Shown here: piece after piece, positions 32,601-40,702 of the stretch
Numbering within the stretch: the stretch's first letter is position 1
How the letters are laid out: each line of letters opens with the position of its first letter
From: an uncultured Aquimarina sp.
GTDB taxonomy: Bacteria; Bacteroidota; Bacteroidia; Flavobacteriales; Flavobacteriaceae
Reading direction: 5' to 3'
Length of the DNA stretch: 47,239 nt
Assembly: GCA_937958985.1 (NCBI GenBank)
Contig: CALGLV010000031.1
Coordinates: 1-47,239 of the forward strand
Translations under genes and position numbers: made by a program
The notes under the pieces: generated by a model
What the model was told of the DNA's origin: nothing
The model's input: the letters and a program-made list of their open reading frames with translations, nothing else
Databases searched by the model: none

Positions 32601-33805
32601 ATATTCTCTGGATTTAAGCGGTTATTAGAGTTTTGAGGAAGCTCCGAGGTGTTTGTTACGAAACCTGGAATTGAATTCGGTTGAAAATTACCATCTCCAT
32701 CAATAAAAAGTCCTATGTTTTCAGGATCCGATTCTCCTAAATCCTGAATCGCTACTAAATTACGCGCACTGGACAATCCTCGTGTATTGTTTGTCCTGTT
32801 TGTAATCCAAACCTGAATACGAGTAACTTGTACATTCGAATTTATAAAAGGGTAATTTGCTAAAGACCTATCGTAAGTATCTCTAAAAAAATGAGAAAGA
32901 AAATAATGCCTATTCTCGTCATAATCTAAACCAAAAACCTCAAAGTCCTCTACCGTACCTCCACCTTGTACACTAACCCTTCTTGTATCGGATCGCTGCT
33001 CAGAGAAAACCCCTGTAACGGTTGTTTTTCCAAATTGAGCCTGAACTTTAACTCCGAATAAACTTTGTGCCCCTTGAATAAGCGAGCTATTTAAAGGCAA
33101 ATTAATATTACCAACCTCAATAGCCTGTAAAATTGCATCCTCTGTAGGGTTGTATTCTAATTTTAACTGATTTTGAAAATCAAAGGTAGATTCGGTATCA
33201 AAATTAGCTAAAACCGAAAGGCGGGTACCTATATTACCCTGTAAACTCATACTAATCCGCTGATCGAAATCAAAAGTGAAATTACTTTGGTTTCTTGGCG
33301 AAAAAGAGGGATTGTCTTGCTTATTGAATAATATACCTAAATCAACTTCAACCGAACCTTGTGGGTTTATTTCTATTTCTTTACTTCCAAAAACAGATTC
33401 AAAAAAATTAGAGTTCACATAAAATATAGGTAACAGTCGTTTTCTTTTTTCTTCAGCATCTACACCTTTACCATTAAGAGCATTTTCTTTTTCCTTAAAA
33501 TATTCTCTCATCTGTTCTTTTTGAACTAGATTATCGAATTGAGCAGGCGTTAGGTATAAAGGGTAACGAATACTGTATCCATCAATAGCTTCTGAAAACT
33601 TATAACGATTTGCTTTCGGGTCATATTCATACTTACTTTCAATACTATCTGGATCAGGCAGTTTAAGATTACTAAATGAAAAAGTAGTACTTGTAGAGTC
33701 TCGTTTTTTTTCGACCTCTTGCCCTATTATGGTATTTGCGAAAAGCACAAAAAACCAAACGGCGGTAATAGCAATCGAACCTTGTAACCAATTTCTATTT
33801 TCCAA
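26576..33805 (-). CDS. sprA: Type IX secretion outer-membrane translocon SprA
   Basis: The 2409-residue protein is the normal size for SprA, known from structural work to form a very large 36-strand outer-membrane barrel through which T9SS cargo exits. A signal segment (SIAITAVWFFVLFANTIIG) opens the protein. The family pattern is seen in YPLYLTPAQFDNLVQKEQMR and in repeated SprA-N features such as GSVTVTAGGRLLQEGLDYTVNY and EQWFNEL-like segments (SGQVWFNELRLSGL). It ends in GFTLRYNFGN, an aromatic-rich last strand. An unusual basic stretch near residues 1910-1945 holds KKKKKKIKG and RKKKISKKLK. It follows ruvA by 4 nt. Confidence 0.97.
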   Translation of the reverse strand: MENRNWLQGSIAITAVWFFVLFANTIIGQEVEKKRDSTSTTFSFSNLKLPDPDSIESKYEYDPKANRYKFSEAIDGYSIRYPLYLTPAQFDNLVQKEQMREYFKEKENALNGKGVDAEEKRKRLLPIFYVNSNFFESVFGSKEIEINPQGSVEVDLGILFNKQDNPSFSPRNQSNFTFDFDQRISMSLQGNIGTRLSVLANFDTESTFDFQNQLKLEYNPTEDAILQAIEVGNINLPLNSSLIQGAQSLFGVKVQAQFGKTTVTGVFSEQRSDTRRVSVQGGGTVEDFEVFGLDYDENRHYFLSHFFRDTYDRSLANYPFINSNVQVTRIQVWITNRTNNTRGLSSARNLVAIQDLGESDPENIGLFIDGDGNFQPNSIPGFVTNTSELPQNSNNRLNPENIGGAGGLTNQVRDISSVRDGFTNFNGASEGLDYSILENARLLTENQFTLNTQLGYISLNQRLNNDEILAVAFQYTRGGQVFQVGEFANDGVSNTQEQSQGQQQTNQASGISPTQNLIVKTLKSSITAVNEPVWDLMMKNIYSLGAFQLAQEDFRLNVFYTDPSPVNFLESVGGQPLPNDVNNNTLLRVFNLDNLNVNNDPVNNGDGFFDFFPGITVDTQNGRIIFTSVEPFGEFLFDRLNNTGASFDDTSSWNTNQNEYVFNRLYSTTKIEAEQEQADKNKFQLKGRYTTTGQNGISIGAFNVPRGSVTVTAGGRLLQEGLDYTVNYQLGRVEILDPALLASNTPIEISTENNAVFGQQTKRYSGINVEHKFSKDFVLGGTLLNLKERPLTQKSNLDFEPINNTILGINGNYATEVPFLTRMVNKLPNIDTEAPSNFSFRGEFAYLFANAPSAADFNGEVTSYIDDFEGSQTRIDISSPLQWELSSVPIGFDNEPLLNTVQEGVQTGFKRAALSWYTIDQVFYSTQRPSGISESDLSRPQTRRVFSEELFPLRQIAQNQTRALFTLDLHYRPEERGPYNYNPSLANNAAPTNPENNFGGITRALNTTNFEQSNIEFIEFWVMDPYEYTDNTNSGQIRFNIGNISEDVLRDGRKQYENGLPEAVGDGTDTQETPFGVIPRNQSLVYTFDSNGEARVQQDAGFDGLKNSAEQTQDAYGPFTAEEDPSADDYEFFLQSGEQNIEDRYRKYNGTDGDSPTEVTDTNRGRLGQPTIEDINRDNTMNTIDQYFEYTIDIDPTRLSPESNPLITDEQTFSGEALDGTPINSRWLQFKIPLSESDIRTAQGSSVDLRSARFMRMYLTGFDQEILLRLASLDLVRGSYRTFTETTSIPLSDEGRINFGNGQLSVSSVSVEENPGYVVPPGVVREQLNNNNQILQQDERSLALTVADLDANDSRAVFRNFNIDMRQYENIEMFLHAEELPGAPLDDGELTAIVRLGNDFTDNYYQIELPLENTSLTDNLNNPDVVWPINNRLKVPLSLLQKIKAEVSTNTNFDRTQLIFLDENGNPDPANQNVGEFRVGIKGNPSFGNVRVLMLGVKNNKSDGSRASGQVWFNELRLSGLKNEGGWAAVANVDANIADFANFTVSGRKSTIGFGSIEQGPNERSQEDLAQYDFTTSVNVGQLLPKKWGIKIPTTYSRGEQLITPQYDPLNQDLILDNVLDAAPDSETKRQIEERSTEYTKRQSVSVIGLRKERVGEKAPMPYDVENFSFSSTYNQTDHRDFEIEESIDQTFNLNGTYNYSFAPLELSPLKKVKVLKSKHLSFLRDFNINPLPTNISFTSGVNRSFNEQKFRDVTLSANDIQIDALQQRNYLFNWQYALAFNLTKSLNFNFNANSNRVVRNFVDEQNNVDRSISIWDGLFETGIPNQLNQTLQANYELPFKKFPGLEFIQSSYSYTGDFQWLKGSEVFRNLTVANDQGDQVAIPDQGNTIQNSSVHRLNSTFDLNKLYKSIGFVKRTSNTKKKKKKIKGIEDKNAPKIAPRTASTRKKKISKKLKPSIKAYNTVVGILTSLKRLNINYQKDSGTILPGYTNDVGFFGTLRPSTAFTFGGQSDIRQSAASRGYITSFEDFNGQYQNRTSDRIDFRGTIDLLKGLKIDITGNRTQAETYIENFRVDEDLQYTSLTPNTLGNFSVSTVLIKTAFQSSAEGNSAAFDEFRANRLIIANRLAGGADTPRGVDENGDATLFPNGFGPNNQAVLLPAFLAAYSGASADDVKTGAFRDLPLPNWNIRYTGLQKQKWFKKRFKRFSLSHAYQSNYTINQYQTNLEFGRGSDTDAGGNFKNELLFGNINLTEQFSPLIKVDLETKGSIKVSTELRRDRALSFSFDNNLLTEVQGQEYIIGLGYRIKDITFSTRLGGSGRKRVIKSDLNLKADLSLRQNETIIRNLNIDNSQITAGQTIYSIRFTSDYALSKNLTALFFYDHTFSRFAISTAFPQTNIRSGFTLRYNFGN

Positions 33806-33809
33806 ATGA

Positions 33810-34391
33810 TTATAATTTTTTTAATGCTAATTTTATAATATCCTCAACACTTAAGGAAGCGTCTTTTTTGACTAATCCATCCACCACTTTTTGTGCAGCT
33901 TTCCTGTTAAACCCAAGTGTTTCTAACGCTAATAACGCTTCATCCTGATTCGTATTACCTACCACAGTCGATATTTCACCAATATCTCCTAATTTAACAA
34001 CTTTATCCTTAAGATCTAAAATTACACGTTGGGCTGTTTTAGCTCCAATACCTTTAACTGATTGTATTGTTACAACATCACCATGCGCTATAGCATCTTT
34101 AATTTGTGTAGCTGTTAAAGATGATAACATTGTCCTAGCTGTGTTTGCTCCAATTCCTGATACGGAAAGTAACAAACGAAAAATCTGACGTTCCGATTTT
34201 TCTTTAAAACCAAATAACGTATGAGAATCTTCTTTTACCTGTAAATGGGTATATAGCATTATGGATTCCTCGTCTCCTATTTGAGAAAAAGTTTGTAATG
34301 ATATATTCAGAAAATAACCCACTCCGTTACAATCTATAATAACCTCTGTAGGATTTTTTTCTACTAACTTTCCCTTAATATGAGTAACCAT
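33810..34391 (-). CDS. ruvA: Holliday junction branch migration protein RuvA
   Basis: The 193-residue protein has an N-terminal OB domain (MVTHIKGKLVEKNPTEVIID). Tandem helix-hairpin-helix motifs follow (LLSVSGIGANTARTMLSSL near 71-89 and IQSVKGIGAKTAQRVILDLK near 106-125), and a C-terminal RuvB-binding domain ends EDIIKLALKKL. RuvA binds four-way junctions as a tetramer. It precedes sprA by 4 nt, so these unrelated functions are cotranscribed. Its likely -7 box is at 34415-34422. Confidence 0.96.
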   Translation of the reverse strand: MVTHIKGKLVEKNPTEVIIDCNGVGYFLNISLQTFSQIGDEESIMLYTHLQVKEDSHTLFGFKEKSERQIFRLLLSVSGIGANTARTMLSSLTATQIKDAIAHGDVVTIQSVKGIGAKTAQRVILDLKDKVVKLGDIGEISTVVGNTNQDEALLALETLGFNRKAAQKVVDGLVKKDASLSVEDIIKLALKKL

Positions 34392-34414
34392 TTACAATAT
34401 TTGAATTCAACTTC

Positions 34415-34422
34415 CAAAAGTA
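34415..34422 (-). promoter_or_regulatory. -7 box (TACTTTTG) of ruvA-sprA
   Basis: Exact TAnnTTTG on the minus strand, 23 nt before the ruvA ATG. It is the probable promoter of the ruvA-sprA transcript. Confidence 0.5.
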
Positions 34423-34524
34423 AAAAAATTAAAGCAATCCTCTAATTTATTATTTATCAGCTTATACACATCATATAAACAGACATATACACTCTTTCTT
34501 ACACTCAATTCAAAGCATGTTGAG

Positions 34525-35412
34525 CTAATTAGGATCTATTAAAACAATACTTATTACACCTATTACAACGAGCACTTTTAATATATTATGTAATCTTAAG
34601 TAGTGTTTTTTTTCTACAGCCTTAAAAAGAAGCCGATTAAACACCAGCAATGTACCTATACTAAAAGCAAAGTAATAGTCCATTTTACCTAATGAGAAAC
34701 GAGTTATTAAAATGATTGTTACAGCTATGGTAATAATTAATAAAATTTGCAGTAAATATTTGGTTGTTTTTTCTCCATATTTAATTGGAATCGTACGGTA
34801 ACCTAAGGCTATATCTCCCGATAAATTCTCTAAATCCTTAACAATTTCCCTCATAAAAATTATTAGGGTTAAGAATTGGGCATGTCCAAAAATTACCCAA
34901 TCATAGTTTTGATAATACAAGAAAATTACAAAAAAAGGAAATATCGCTAATCCTGTAGAAGTTATATTACCCCATACCGGAATACGTTTTAATTTGTGAG
35001 AGTACAACCAAATTAAAAAAATATAAAATGAAACAAAACATACCGCTTTAAAAGAATTATAACTAGCTACAATGACTGCTATAAAATTTAGTATAAAATA
35101 TATGCTCAACTTGGTTCGCTGACTCACCAAACGATCTAACTTAGTTTTTTGAGGACGATTAATTAAATCTTTCTCACTATCATAAAAACTATTAATTATA
35201 TAGCCTGAAGCTATTACTAAAGCCGAAGACACAATTAAAGTAAACAACTTCAACTCTGTTAGCACCTCAAACACTGATTGATCTTGGGAAAGAATAAAAA
35301 TAGAAGTTAAATATTGTGCAACAACAATTACAAGAAGATTATAACCGCGAACTATTGAAAGTAAACCCACCAACTTATAAATTAGTTGTTTATTCTTTCT
35401 GCTTATAAACAT
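34525..35412 (-). CDS. UbiA-family prenyltransferase (digeranylgeranylglyceryl-phosphate synthase-like)
   Basis: The 295-residue membrane protein has about nine hydrophobic segments. The first NxxxDxxxD motif is INSFYDSEKD (N74, D78, D82). The second acidic region is MREIVKDLENLSGD (about 187-200). It resembles the branch often annotated as geranylgeranylglycerol-phosphate geranylgeranyltransferase, an archaeal lipid enzyme with bacterial homologues of unsettled function. It follows mevalonate kinase by 44 nt, which supports an isoprenoid substrate. The acceptor (glycerol phosphate, quinone or other) cannot be told from sequence. Confidence 0.85.
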   Translation of the reverse strand: MFISRKNKQLIYKLVGLLSIVRGYNLLVIVVAQYLTSIFILSQDQSVFEVLTELKLFTLIVSSALVIASGYIINSFYDSEKDLINRPQKTKLDRLVSQRTKLSIYFILNFIAVIVASYNSFKAVCFVSFYIFLIWLYSHKLKRIPVWGNITSTGLAIFPFFVIFLYYQNYDWVIFGHAQFLTLIIFMREIVKDLENLSGDIALGYRTIPIKYGEKTTKYLLQILLIITIAVTIILITRFSLGKMDYYFAFSIGTLLVFNRLLFKAVEKKHYLRLHNILKVLVVIGVISIVLIDPN

Positions 35413-35456
35413 AATAGTATTTTAATAAGGAAAGCGACTATATTCGCTATTTGGTG

Positions 35457-36392
35457 TTAAAAATTATACACCACTTCTAAAGGGTAATCTTTTAACGATT
35501 TTTTTGCTTTTTCAAAATCTTCTGCAAACCCCAATATGTAACCTCCGCCGCCAGATCCACAAAGCTTTAAGTAGTAGTCGTTAGTTTCAATTCCATTTTT
35601 CCATAACTGATGAAATTTCTCTGGAATCATTGGTTTAAAATTATCCAACACAGTTTTAGATAATTGCTTAATATTTTTAAATAAAGAAGACACGTTACCA
35701 CTTAAAAAATCGTCGACACAAGCATCGGTATGTTTTATAAACTGATCTTTCAACATCGCTCTAAAACCATCCTGCTTCATTTTATCCATAAACAAATTCA
35801 CCATAGGTGCTGTTTCTCCAACAATACCACTGTCAATTAAAAAAACAGCTCCTTTATTTTGTTGCTTTTGCGAAGGAATTCCCGCTGTTTGCACGTTATT
35901 TTTAGAATTTATTAATATTGGCAAACTTAGGTAGCTATTTAAAGGATCAAGACCCGAGCTATTGCCATGAAAAAAAGATTCGATGTAAGAAAAAATCTCT
36001 TTCAAGCCAAGAAGCTTACTACGAGTAAGGTTTTCTAAAACGGTTATTTTATCCGCAGCATATTTATCATAAATAGACGCCACTAATGCGCCACTACTGC
36101 CAACTCCATAACCTTGAGGTATGCTACTATCAAAATACATTCCGTTAGCTAAATCTTTTTTCAGCTTTTCAATATCAAATAAAACAAGGTCTGACGGATT
36201 TTGCTCTAAATAATTAGCTAAACCTAAAAGGCTTCGATTTGAACTTAACTCTTCTTCTGTTTTAAGTTCTGACGTTTTTAAAGCTCCGTTATAGAAATCA
36301 TAAGGTATAGAGAGTCCTTTAGAATCTTTTATAATTCCATACTCTCCAAATAACAGAATTTTAGAATAAAACAAAGGTCCTTTAACCGCCAT
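35457..36392 (-). CDS. mvk: Mevalonate kinase
   Basis: The 311-residue GHMP kinase has YSKILLFGEYGII near residues 9-21, the ATP-binding loop PQGYGVGSSGA at 92-102, and the catalytic Asp in SSGLDP (D149). The C-terminal glycine loop is KLCGSGGGGYILG. It phosphorylates mevalonate, the product of the reductase encoded at 7707. It lies between mvaD and the UbiA gene with 24-44 nt spacing on the same strand, forming a second mevalonate operon. Confidence 0.92.
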   Translation of the reverse strand: MAVKGPLFYSKILLFGEYGIIKDSKGLSIPYDFYNGALKTSELKTEEELSSNRSLLGLANYLEQNPSDLVLFDIEKLKKDLANGMYFDSSIPQGYGVGSSGALVASIYDKYAADKITVLENLTRSKLLGLKEIFSYIESFFHGNSSGLDPLNSYLSLPILINSKNNVQTAGIPSQKQQNKGAVFLIDSGIVGETAPMVNLFMDKMKQDGFRAMLKDQFIKHTDACVDDFLSGNVSSLFKNIKQLSKTVLDNFKPMIPEKFHQLWKNGIETNDYYLKLCGSGGGGYILGFAEDFEKAKKSLKDYPLEVVYNF

Positions 36393-36416
36393 ACCTAAAA
36401 ATTATAAGTAACAAAA

Positions 36417-37496
36417 TTACAATTTAATTGTGCCATTACCCACATAATCACAAATATACTGTTTGTTTTGACATCGAGCTGCTAATTTTTCCTTAATAAA
36501 AGCTAGCACTTGCCTCTTAAATTCTTCAGGATAAAGTACATGAACATTAGCCCCTGCATCCAATGTGAAACACACTGGTATTTTTGTTTGCTTCCTAAAA
36601 CTCCATATCTCATTAATCACTTCCAAAGTATTCGGCTTCATTAAAATAAAATAGGGCTGAGAACTCATCATCATAGCATGCAACGTTAAAGCCTCGCTTT
36701 CTACAATAGCTATAAATTCATTGATATCCCCTGTTTCTAATACTTTAGTTAATTTTTCTAGATTCTGATTTGCTTGAACAAAGCGCTGAGAAGCAAAAGG
36801 ATGCCCATGCATTAAACCATGACCTACCGTACTACTAACTTGCTTTTCTCCTTTATCAATAAGCAAAACCGTATCCTGATAATTTGTAAATATTGAATGT
36901 ATCGGTTTAGAAAATTTCACAGCAAATTCATCGCTAGAATTTAGTATTGATGAATGCTCGCCCCAAACTGTAACTGGCCCCTCTAAACTTCGACATGCAC
37001 TCCCTGACCCCAATCGTGCTAAAAAAGATGCTTTTTCAATTTGCATAGCCTTTGATAAATCACCGCCAAGCTCTTGCTCTATAGCCACAAAACATCGAGC
37101 CAATGCACTCATTCCACTTGCCGAAGAAGCTATCCCACTACTATGAGGAAATGTATTTTTACTATTAATAATAAAATTAAAATCTTTAAGAAATGAGAAA
37201 TAAGGCGCAACCCTTTCCAAAAACGTTTTAATTTTTGGCTCAAAGCTTGGTTTAGGAGATCCTTCGAATAAAAACGAAAAATTTATTTTTGCATCTTTAG
37301 TTAACTTTCTATCATACTTAACACTAGTCTCTGTACGACAGGCGCTCAATGTAAAACTTAAAGATGCGTTTTCAGGAATTTGAACAGGTCGTTTACCCCA
37401 ATACTTCACTAGTGCAATATTACTTGGAGCAGCAAATGCTACATTACCAGAATTTATTTTATAACTCGTTATATTGGAATTGTAATGTGAACTCAA
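36417..37496 (-). CDS. mvaD: Diphosphomevalonate decarboxylase
   Basis: The 359-residue GHMP enzyme makes isopentenyl diphosphate. The N-terminal motif is APSNIALVKYWGKRP near residues 23-37, the phosphate-binding loop is PHSSGIASSASGMSAL, and LGSGSACRSLEGP follows. The catalytic Asp lies in CFTLDAGANVHVLYP. It is the first gene of the mvaD-mvk-UbiA operon, with a well-formed promoter upstream. With the HMG-CoA reductase and GYDIA kinase it completes the route to IPP apart from HMG-CoA synthase. Confidence 0.94.
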   Translation of the reverse strand: MSSHYNSNITSYKINSGNVAFAAPSNIALVKYWGKRPVQIPENASLSFTLSACRTETSVKYDRKLTKDAKINFSFLFEGSPKPSFEPKIKTFLERVAPYFSFLKDFNFIINSKNTFPHSSGIASSASGMSALARCFVAIEQELGGDLSKAMQIEKASFLARLGSGSACRSLEGPVTVWGEHSSILNSSDEFAVKFSKPIHSIFTNYQDTVLLIDKGEKQVSSTVGHGLMHGHPFASQRFVQANQNLEKLTKVLETGDINEFIAIVESEALTLHAMMMSSQPYFILMKPNTLEVINEIWSFRKQTKIPVCFTLDAGANVHVLYPEEFKRQVLAFIKEKLAARCQNKQYICDYVGNGTIKL

Positions 37497-37512
37497 AATA
37501 TCTATTTTTTAA

Positions 37513-37546
37513 CAAATATAGTTCACCTAACAAATTACCCTACAAA
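37513..37546 (-). promoter_or_regulatory. Promoter of mvaD-mvk-UbiA
   Basis: On the minus strand TTTG (37546-37543) is followed after 22 nt by TATATTTG (37520-37513), the clearest -33/-7 pair in the window. The leader to the mvaD ATG would be about 12 nt. Confidence 0.6.
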
Positions 37547-37589
37547 CTATATGAAAAAATTAGTATTTTAGAAGCGTAACTAACATTGA

Positions 37590-38063
37590 ATGAGCAAGAA
37601 ATTAGTATTTATCGTTATTGCCGTATCCATTTGCCTTTTAGCAGGGTCTATAGGTGCGTTTGCAACTCAGTCTTCGGTGAACACCTGGTTCACTACGCTT
37701 AACAAGCCTTTTTTTAATCCTCCGAATTGGGTTTTCGGACCAGTTTGGACTACTCTTTATATTTTAATGGGTATTGCTGCGGGAAGAGTTTGGAGCAATG
37801 GATTTCACCATAAATGGGTAAAAACTGCTATGTATCATTTTATATTTCAATTATTACTCAACACGCTTTGGTCTTTAGTATTCTTTGGTATGCAAGAAAT
37901 TTTCGGCGCATTACTTGTAATAATTACACTATTAATTTTATTGCTTTTTACTTACAAATGGTTTAAGGTAGTCGATAGTTTATCTGCTTATTTACTAATT
38001 CCATATATTTTATGGGTAAGCTTTGCCTTGGCACTTAATTTTAGTTTTTGGAAGTTGAATTAA
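37590..38063 (+). CDS. tspO: TspO/MBR-family tryptophan-rich sensory protein
   Basis: The 157-residue protein has five hydrophobic segments and the TspO signature: NTWFTTLNKPFFNPPNWVFGPVWTTLYILMG near residues 31-61 and LNTLWSLVFFG near 89-99. TspO proteins bind porphyrins and other ligands and influence tetrapyrrole and stress responses. It sits between the divergent mevalonate operon and the convergent oxidoreductase gene (16-bp gap) and is probably a single-gene unit. Confidence 0.92.
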   Translation: MSKKLVFIVIAVSICLLAGSIGAFATQSSVNTWFTTLNKPFFNPPNWVFGPVWTTLYILMGIAAGRVWSNGFHHKWVKTAMYHFIFQLLLNTLWSLVFFGMQEIFGALLVIITLLILLLFTYKWFKVVDSLSAYLLIPYILWVSFALALNFSFWKLN

Positions 38064-38079
38064 GGTTTTAGTTGGATTA

Positions 38080-39294
38080 TCAATCAACAATAGCCAAAGC
38101 AGCTAAATAGCCCGAGGTCCAAGCGTTTTGAAAGTTAAATCCGCCTGTTATTGCATCAATATTTAAAGCCTCTCCAACTATGTAGCAGTTTGGTAATTTA
38201 TTTGCTTTAAATGTTTTGAAGTTAATTTCTTTAAGATCAACACCACCGGCAGTAACAAATTCATCTTTAAATGTACTCTTACCTTCTATTTTAAAAATAC
38301 TTAATGTTAACTGTGACGCTAAGTCAATTAATTGTTTTTTGTTGGCATCTGCCCAACGTTGCTTATCGGTTATATTACTTGCTAATATTAATTGCTCCCA
38401 CAAGCGCTTTGGCAAATTGAATAGCGGGTTTTTACTAATAAATTGACGTGAATTCTCTCTCTTTTCTTCTAACAAATATTCTTTACAGCTTTCAAAAGTC
38501 TCTGTGTTTGTCCAATTGATTTGCAAATCAAATTTGTAATCTAATTTATTTAATTCCCTAGCTCCCCATGCCGATAATTTTAATATTGCCGGACCACTAA
38601 AACCCCAATGAGTAATTAAAACAGGGCCTTCATTTTTTAATTTCGCTTCCCTAATTGCTACCTGAGACTTCAAAGCAACTCCTGGCAAACTTTTAATTCT
38701 ACCATCATTACAATTAAAAGTAAATAAAGATGGAACTGGTTTTATCAAATTTACTCCAAGATTCTCCAATTGCTTCCACGTTTTAGTTTGACTTCCTGAA
38801 GCAATCACTAATTTCTTAGTTCTAAACTGCTTACTACTTTTAGTAAACAACTCCCAATCATCGTTTTGTAGCGGATTAAAATTAGTTACTAATTCAGAAG
38901 TAAGTATTTCAATATTAAATTTTGAAGCTTGATCCAAAAGGCAATCAATAATAGTTTGAGAAGAATTAGAAACAGGAAATACCCTACCATCTTCTTCGAT
39001 ATTTAATGGGACTCCTCTATCCTCAAACCACTCCATAACATCGCCTGTCATAAAATTATGAAAAGGCCCTTTTAACTCTTTTTCTCCTCTAGGATATTTT
39101 TTAGTAAGTTCATTCGGAATAAATTCTGCATGTGTAACATTACAGCGTCCGCCTCCTGAGATCTTAACCTTTTGTAAGACTTCTTTTCCTCGCTCAAGGA
39201 TTAAAATTTTTAACTCCGGATTTTTTTCAGCTACATTAATTGCCGTAAAAAAACCAGATGCACCACCACCAATTACTATAAGATCGTATATCAT
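38080..39294 (-). CDS. BaiN/HI0933-family NAD(P)/FAD-dependent oxidoreductase
   Basis: The 404-residue flavoprotein has an N-terminal FAD-binding motif, DLIVIGGGASGFFTAI. The family signature KVKISGGGRCNVTHAEF comes near residues 42-58. The segment TAGGVDLKEINFKTF and the C-terminal NIDAITGGFNFQNAWTSGYLA follow. Homologues include the BaiN bile-acid enzyme, but most have no known substrate. It overlaps the GDPD gene by 4 nt and is the last gene of the rpsP operon. Confidence 0.88.
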   Translation of the reverse strand: MIYDLIVIGGGASGFFTAINVAEKNPELKILILERGKEVLQKVKISGGGRCNVTHAEFIPNELTKKYPRGEKELKGPFHNFMTGDVMEWFEDRGVPLNIEEDGRVFPVSNSSQTIIDCLLDQASKFNIEILTSELVTNFNPLQNDDWELFTKSSKQFRTKKLVIASGSQTKTWKQLENLGVNLIKPVPSLFTFNCNDGRIKSLPGVALKSQVAIREAKLKNEGPVLITHWGFSGPAILKLSAWGARELNKLDYKFDLQINWTNTETFESCKEYLLEEKRENSRQFISKNPLFNLPKRLWEQLILASNITDKQRWADANKKQLIDLASQLTLSIFKIEGKSTFKDEFVTAGGVDLKEINFKTFKANKLPNCYIVGEALNIDAITGGFNFQNAWTSGYLAALAIVD

Positions 39295-39965
39295 AATAAA
39301 TCAGGAAAATCTGAGATTATACCACTTATTGATAATGCTTTCATTTTAGATATTTTTTTAGGCTTATTTACAGTCCAAACATATACTTGGATGTTGTGTG
39401 AATTTGCGAATGCAACAATATGTGGTTTCACCTTATTAAAAGCAATATAAATAGCCGAACATTTATCTTCCTTTGATTGTACTAATGCTTTAGAAGCTTT
39501 TTTATCTACAATTATACCTCTATTAATATTAGGGTTTATTTGTTTTACTTTATCTAATTTACTACACTTAAAGCTAGAAACTAATAAGGTTTCGTAAGTC
39601 CATTTTGTTTGCCCTACGTACTTAGTAACTATATCGGCAACTTTGGCTGCAGTTCCTTTTCCTTTAAGCTCAATATGTATAGTACATTTATCTTCACAGA
39701 AAACCAACACTTCTTCTAACGTAGGAATACTATACCCATGGGTAGTTATTAGGCGAAGTTCATTTAATGTTAATTCTTTGACTTTACCTTGCCCTGTTGT
39801 CGTTCGATTAATTGTTGAATCGTGGATAACGACTATTTCACCAGTTTTGCAAACATGTACGTCAATCTCAACTGCATCTGCACCCAATTGAATTGCTTTT
39901 TCAATCGATGCTATTGTGTTTTCAGCAACATAAGCCTTAGCCCCTCTGTGCCCAATTTTTTGCAT
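39291..39965 (-). CDS. Glycerophosphodiester phosphodiesterase
   Basis: The 224-residue GDPD-family enzyme has the catalytic start IGHRGAKAYVAENTIASI near residues 3-20. Metal and acid-base residues lie in GADAVEIDVHVCKTGEIVVIHD. The C-terminal barrel strand carries YVWTVNKPKKI. It hydrolyses glycerophosphodiesters to glycerol 3-phosphate and an alcohol. No signal peptide is visible, so it is probably cytoplasmic. It is 3 nt downstream of the tRNA methyltransferase gene. Confidence 0.92.
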   Translation of the reverse strand: MQKIGHRGAKAYVAENTIASIEKAIQLGADAVEIDVHVCKTGEIVVIHDSTINRTTTGQGKVKELTLNELRLITTHGYSIPTLEEVLVFCEDKCTIHIELKGKGTAAKVADIVTKYVGQTKWTYETLLVSSFKCSKLDKVKQINPNINRGIIVDKKASKALVQSKEDKCSAIYIAFNKVKPHIVAFANSHNIQVYVWTVNKPKKISKMKALSISGIISDFPDLL

Positions 39966-39968
39966 GGA

Positions 39969-40685
39969 TTACAGTTTTAAATAAAAATCTTTAACCAAAT
40001 CAAGATACGCATCAGTGTATTTATGCCTAGAGATTTCAATAACTAATTCCGAGATATCAATCTCTCTTTTTTCAAAGCCAAACTGCATTAAACTGCGTTT
40101 TATAGGACTCTCAAAATTACCTTTTACACGTGTTATTCGCTGTGGATGCAAATGCATACGTTTTGCCATATCTACAGCTTGCTTTTCTTTATCGAAAGGT
40201 ATTATTAATGCAAAATTACCTTGATCACTTAACAACTTCGAAGCTCCATAAAACAAATGCTCAAAAGGCAATGCATCTTCAAAACGTGCTGTATTTCGTG
40301 ATTCATCATTTGATTTTTGGGTTGAAGAAAAATAAGGAGGATTACTTATAATTAAATCATAAGTTAAATCTTCAACTTCCTGAAAATATTCTTGAAATGA
40401 AGCGTGAAAGCAAAATAATCTATCCGCCCAAGGTGCATTTTCAAAATTATCTACTGCTTGTTGATAGGCATTTTGATCAATTTCTATAGCTTCAATTTCT
40501 GAATTAGAATAACGCTGTGCTAACATTAGGGAAATTACACCTGTACCCGAACCAACATCTAAAATAGTATTAGAAATGTCTTTAGATTGCACCCAAGCAC
40601 CTAGCAATACACCATCCGTGCCTACTTTCATAGCACATTGATCTTGCTGCACTGAGAATTGCTTAAATTGAAAAGGAGCTGACAT
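39969..40685 (-). CDS. tRNA1(Val) (adenine-37-N6)-methyltransferase-like protein
   Basis: The 238-residue SAM-dependent N6-adenine methyltransferase has the start FKQFSVQQDQCAMKVGTDGVLLGAW. Motif I is ILDVGSGTGVISLMLAQRY near residues 42-60, and the NPPY motif is LIISNPPYFSSTQ. These are typical of TrmN6/YfiC, which methylates A37 of tRNA1(Val) in E. coli. It lies 17 nt after rimM, consistent with a translation-related operon. Confidence 0.88.
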   Translation of the reverse strand: MSAPFQFKQFSVQQDQCAMKVGTDGVLLGAWVQSKDISNTILDVGSGTGVISLMLAQRYSNSEIEAIEIDQNAYQQAVDNFENAPWADRLFCFHASFQEYFQEVEDLTYDLIISNPPYFSSTQKSNDESRNTARFEDALPFEHLFYGASKLLSDQGNFALIIPFDKEKQAVDMAKRMHLHPQRITRVKGNFESPIKRSLMQFGFEKREIDISELVIEISRHKYTDAYLDLVKDFYLKL

Positions 40686-40702
40686 GAGAAACGATTATAT
40701 TC

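Noticed and set aside
26576-33805. Antisense open frames inside sprA
   Set aside because: They are short, opposite to a strongly conserved gene and have no recognisable domain.
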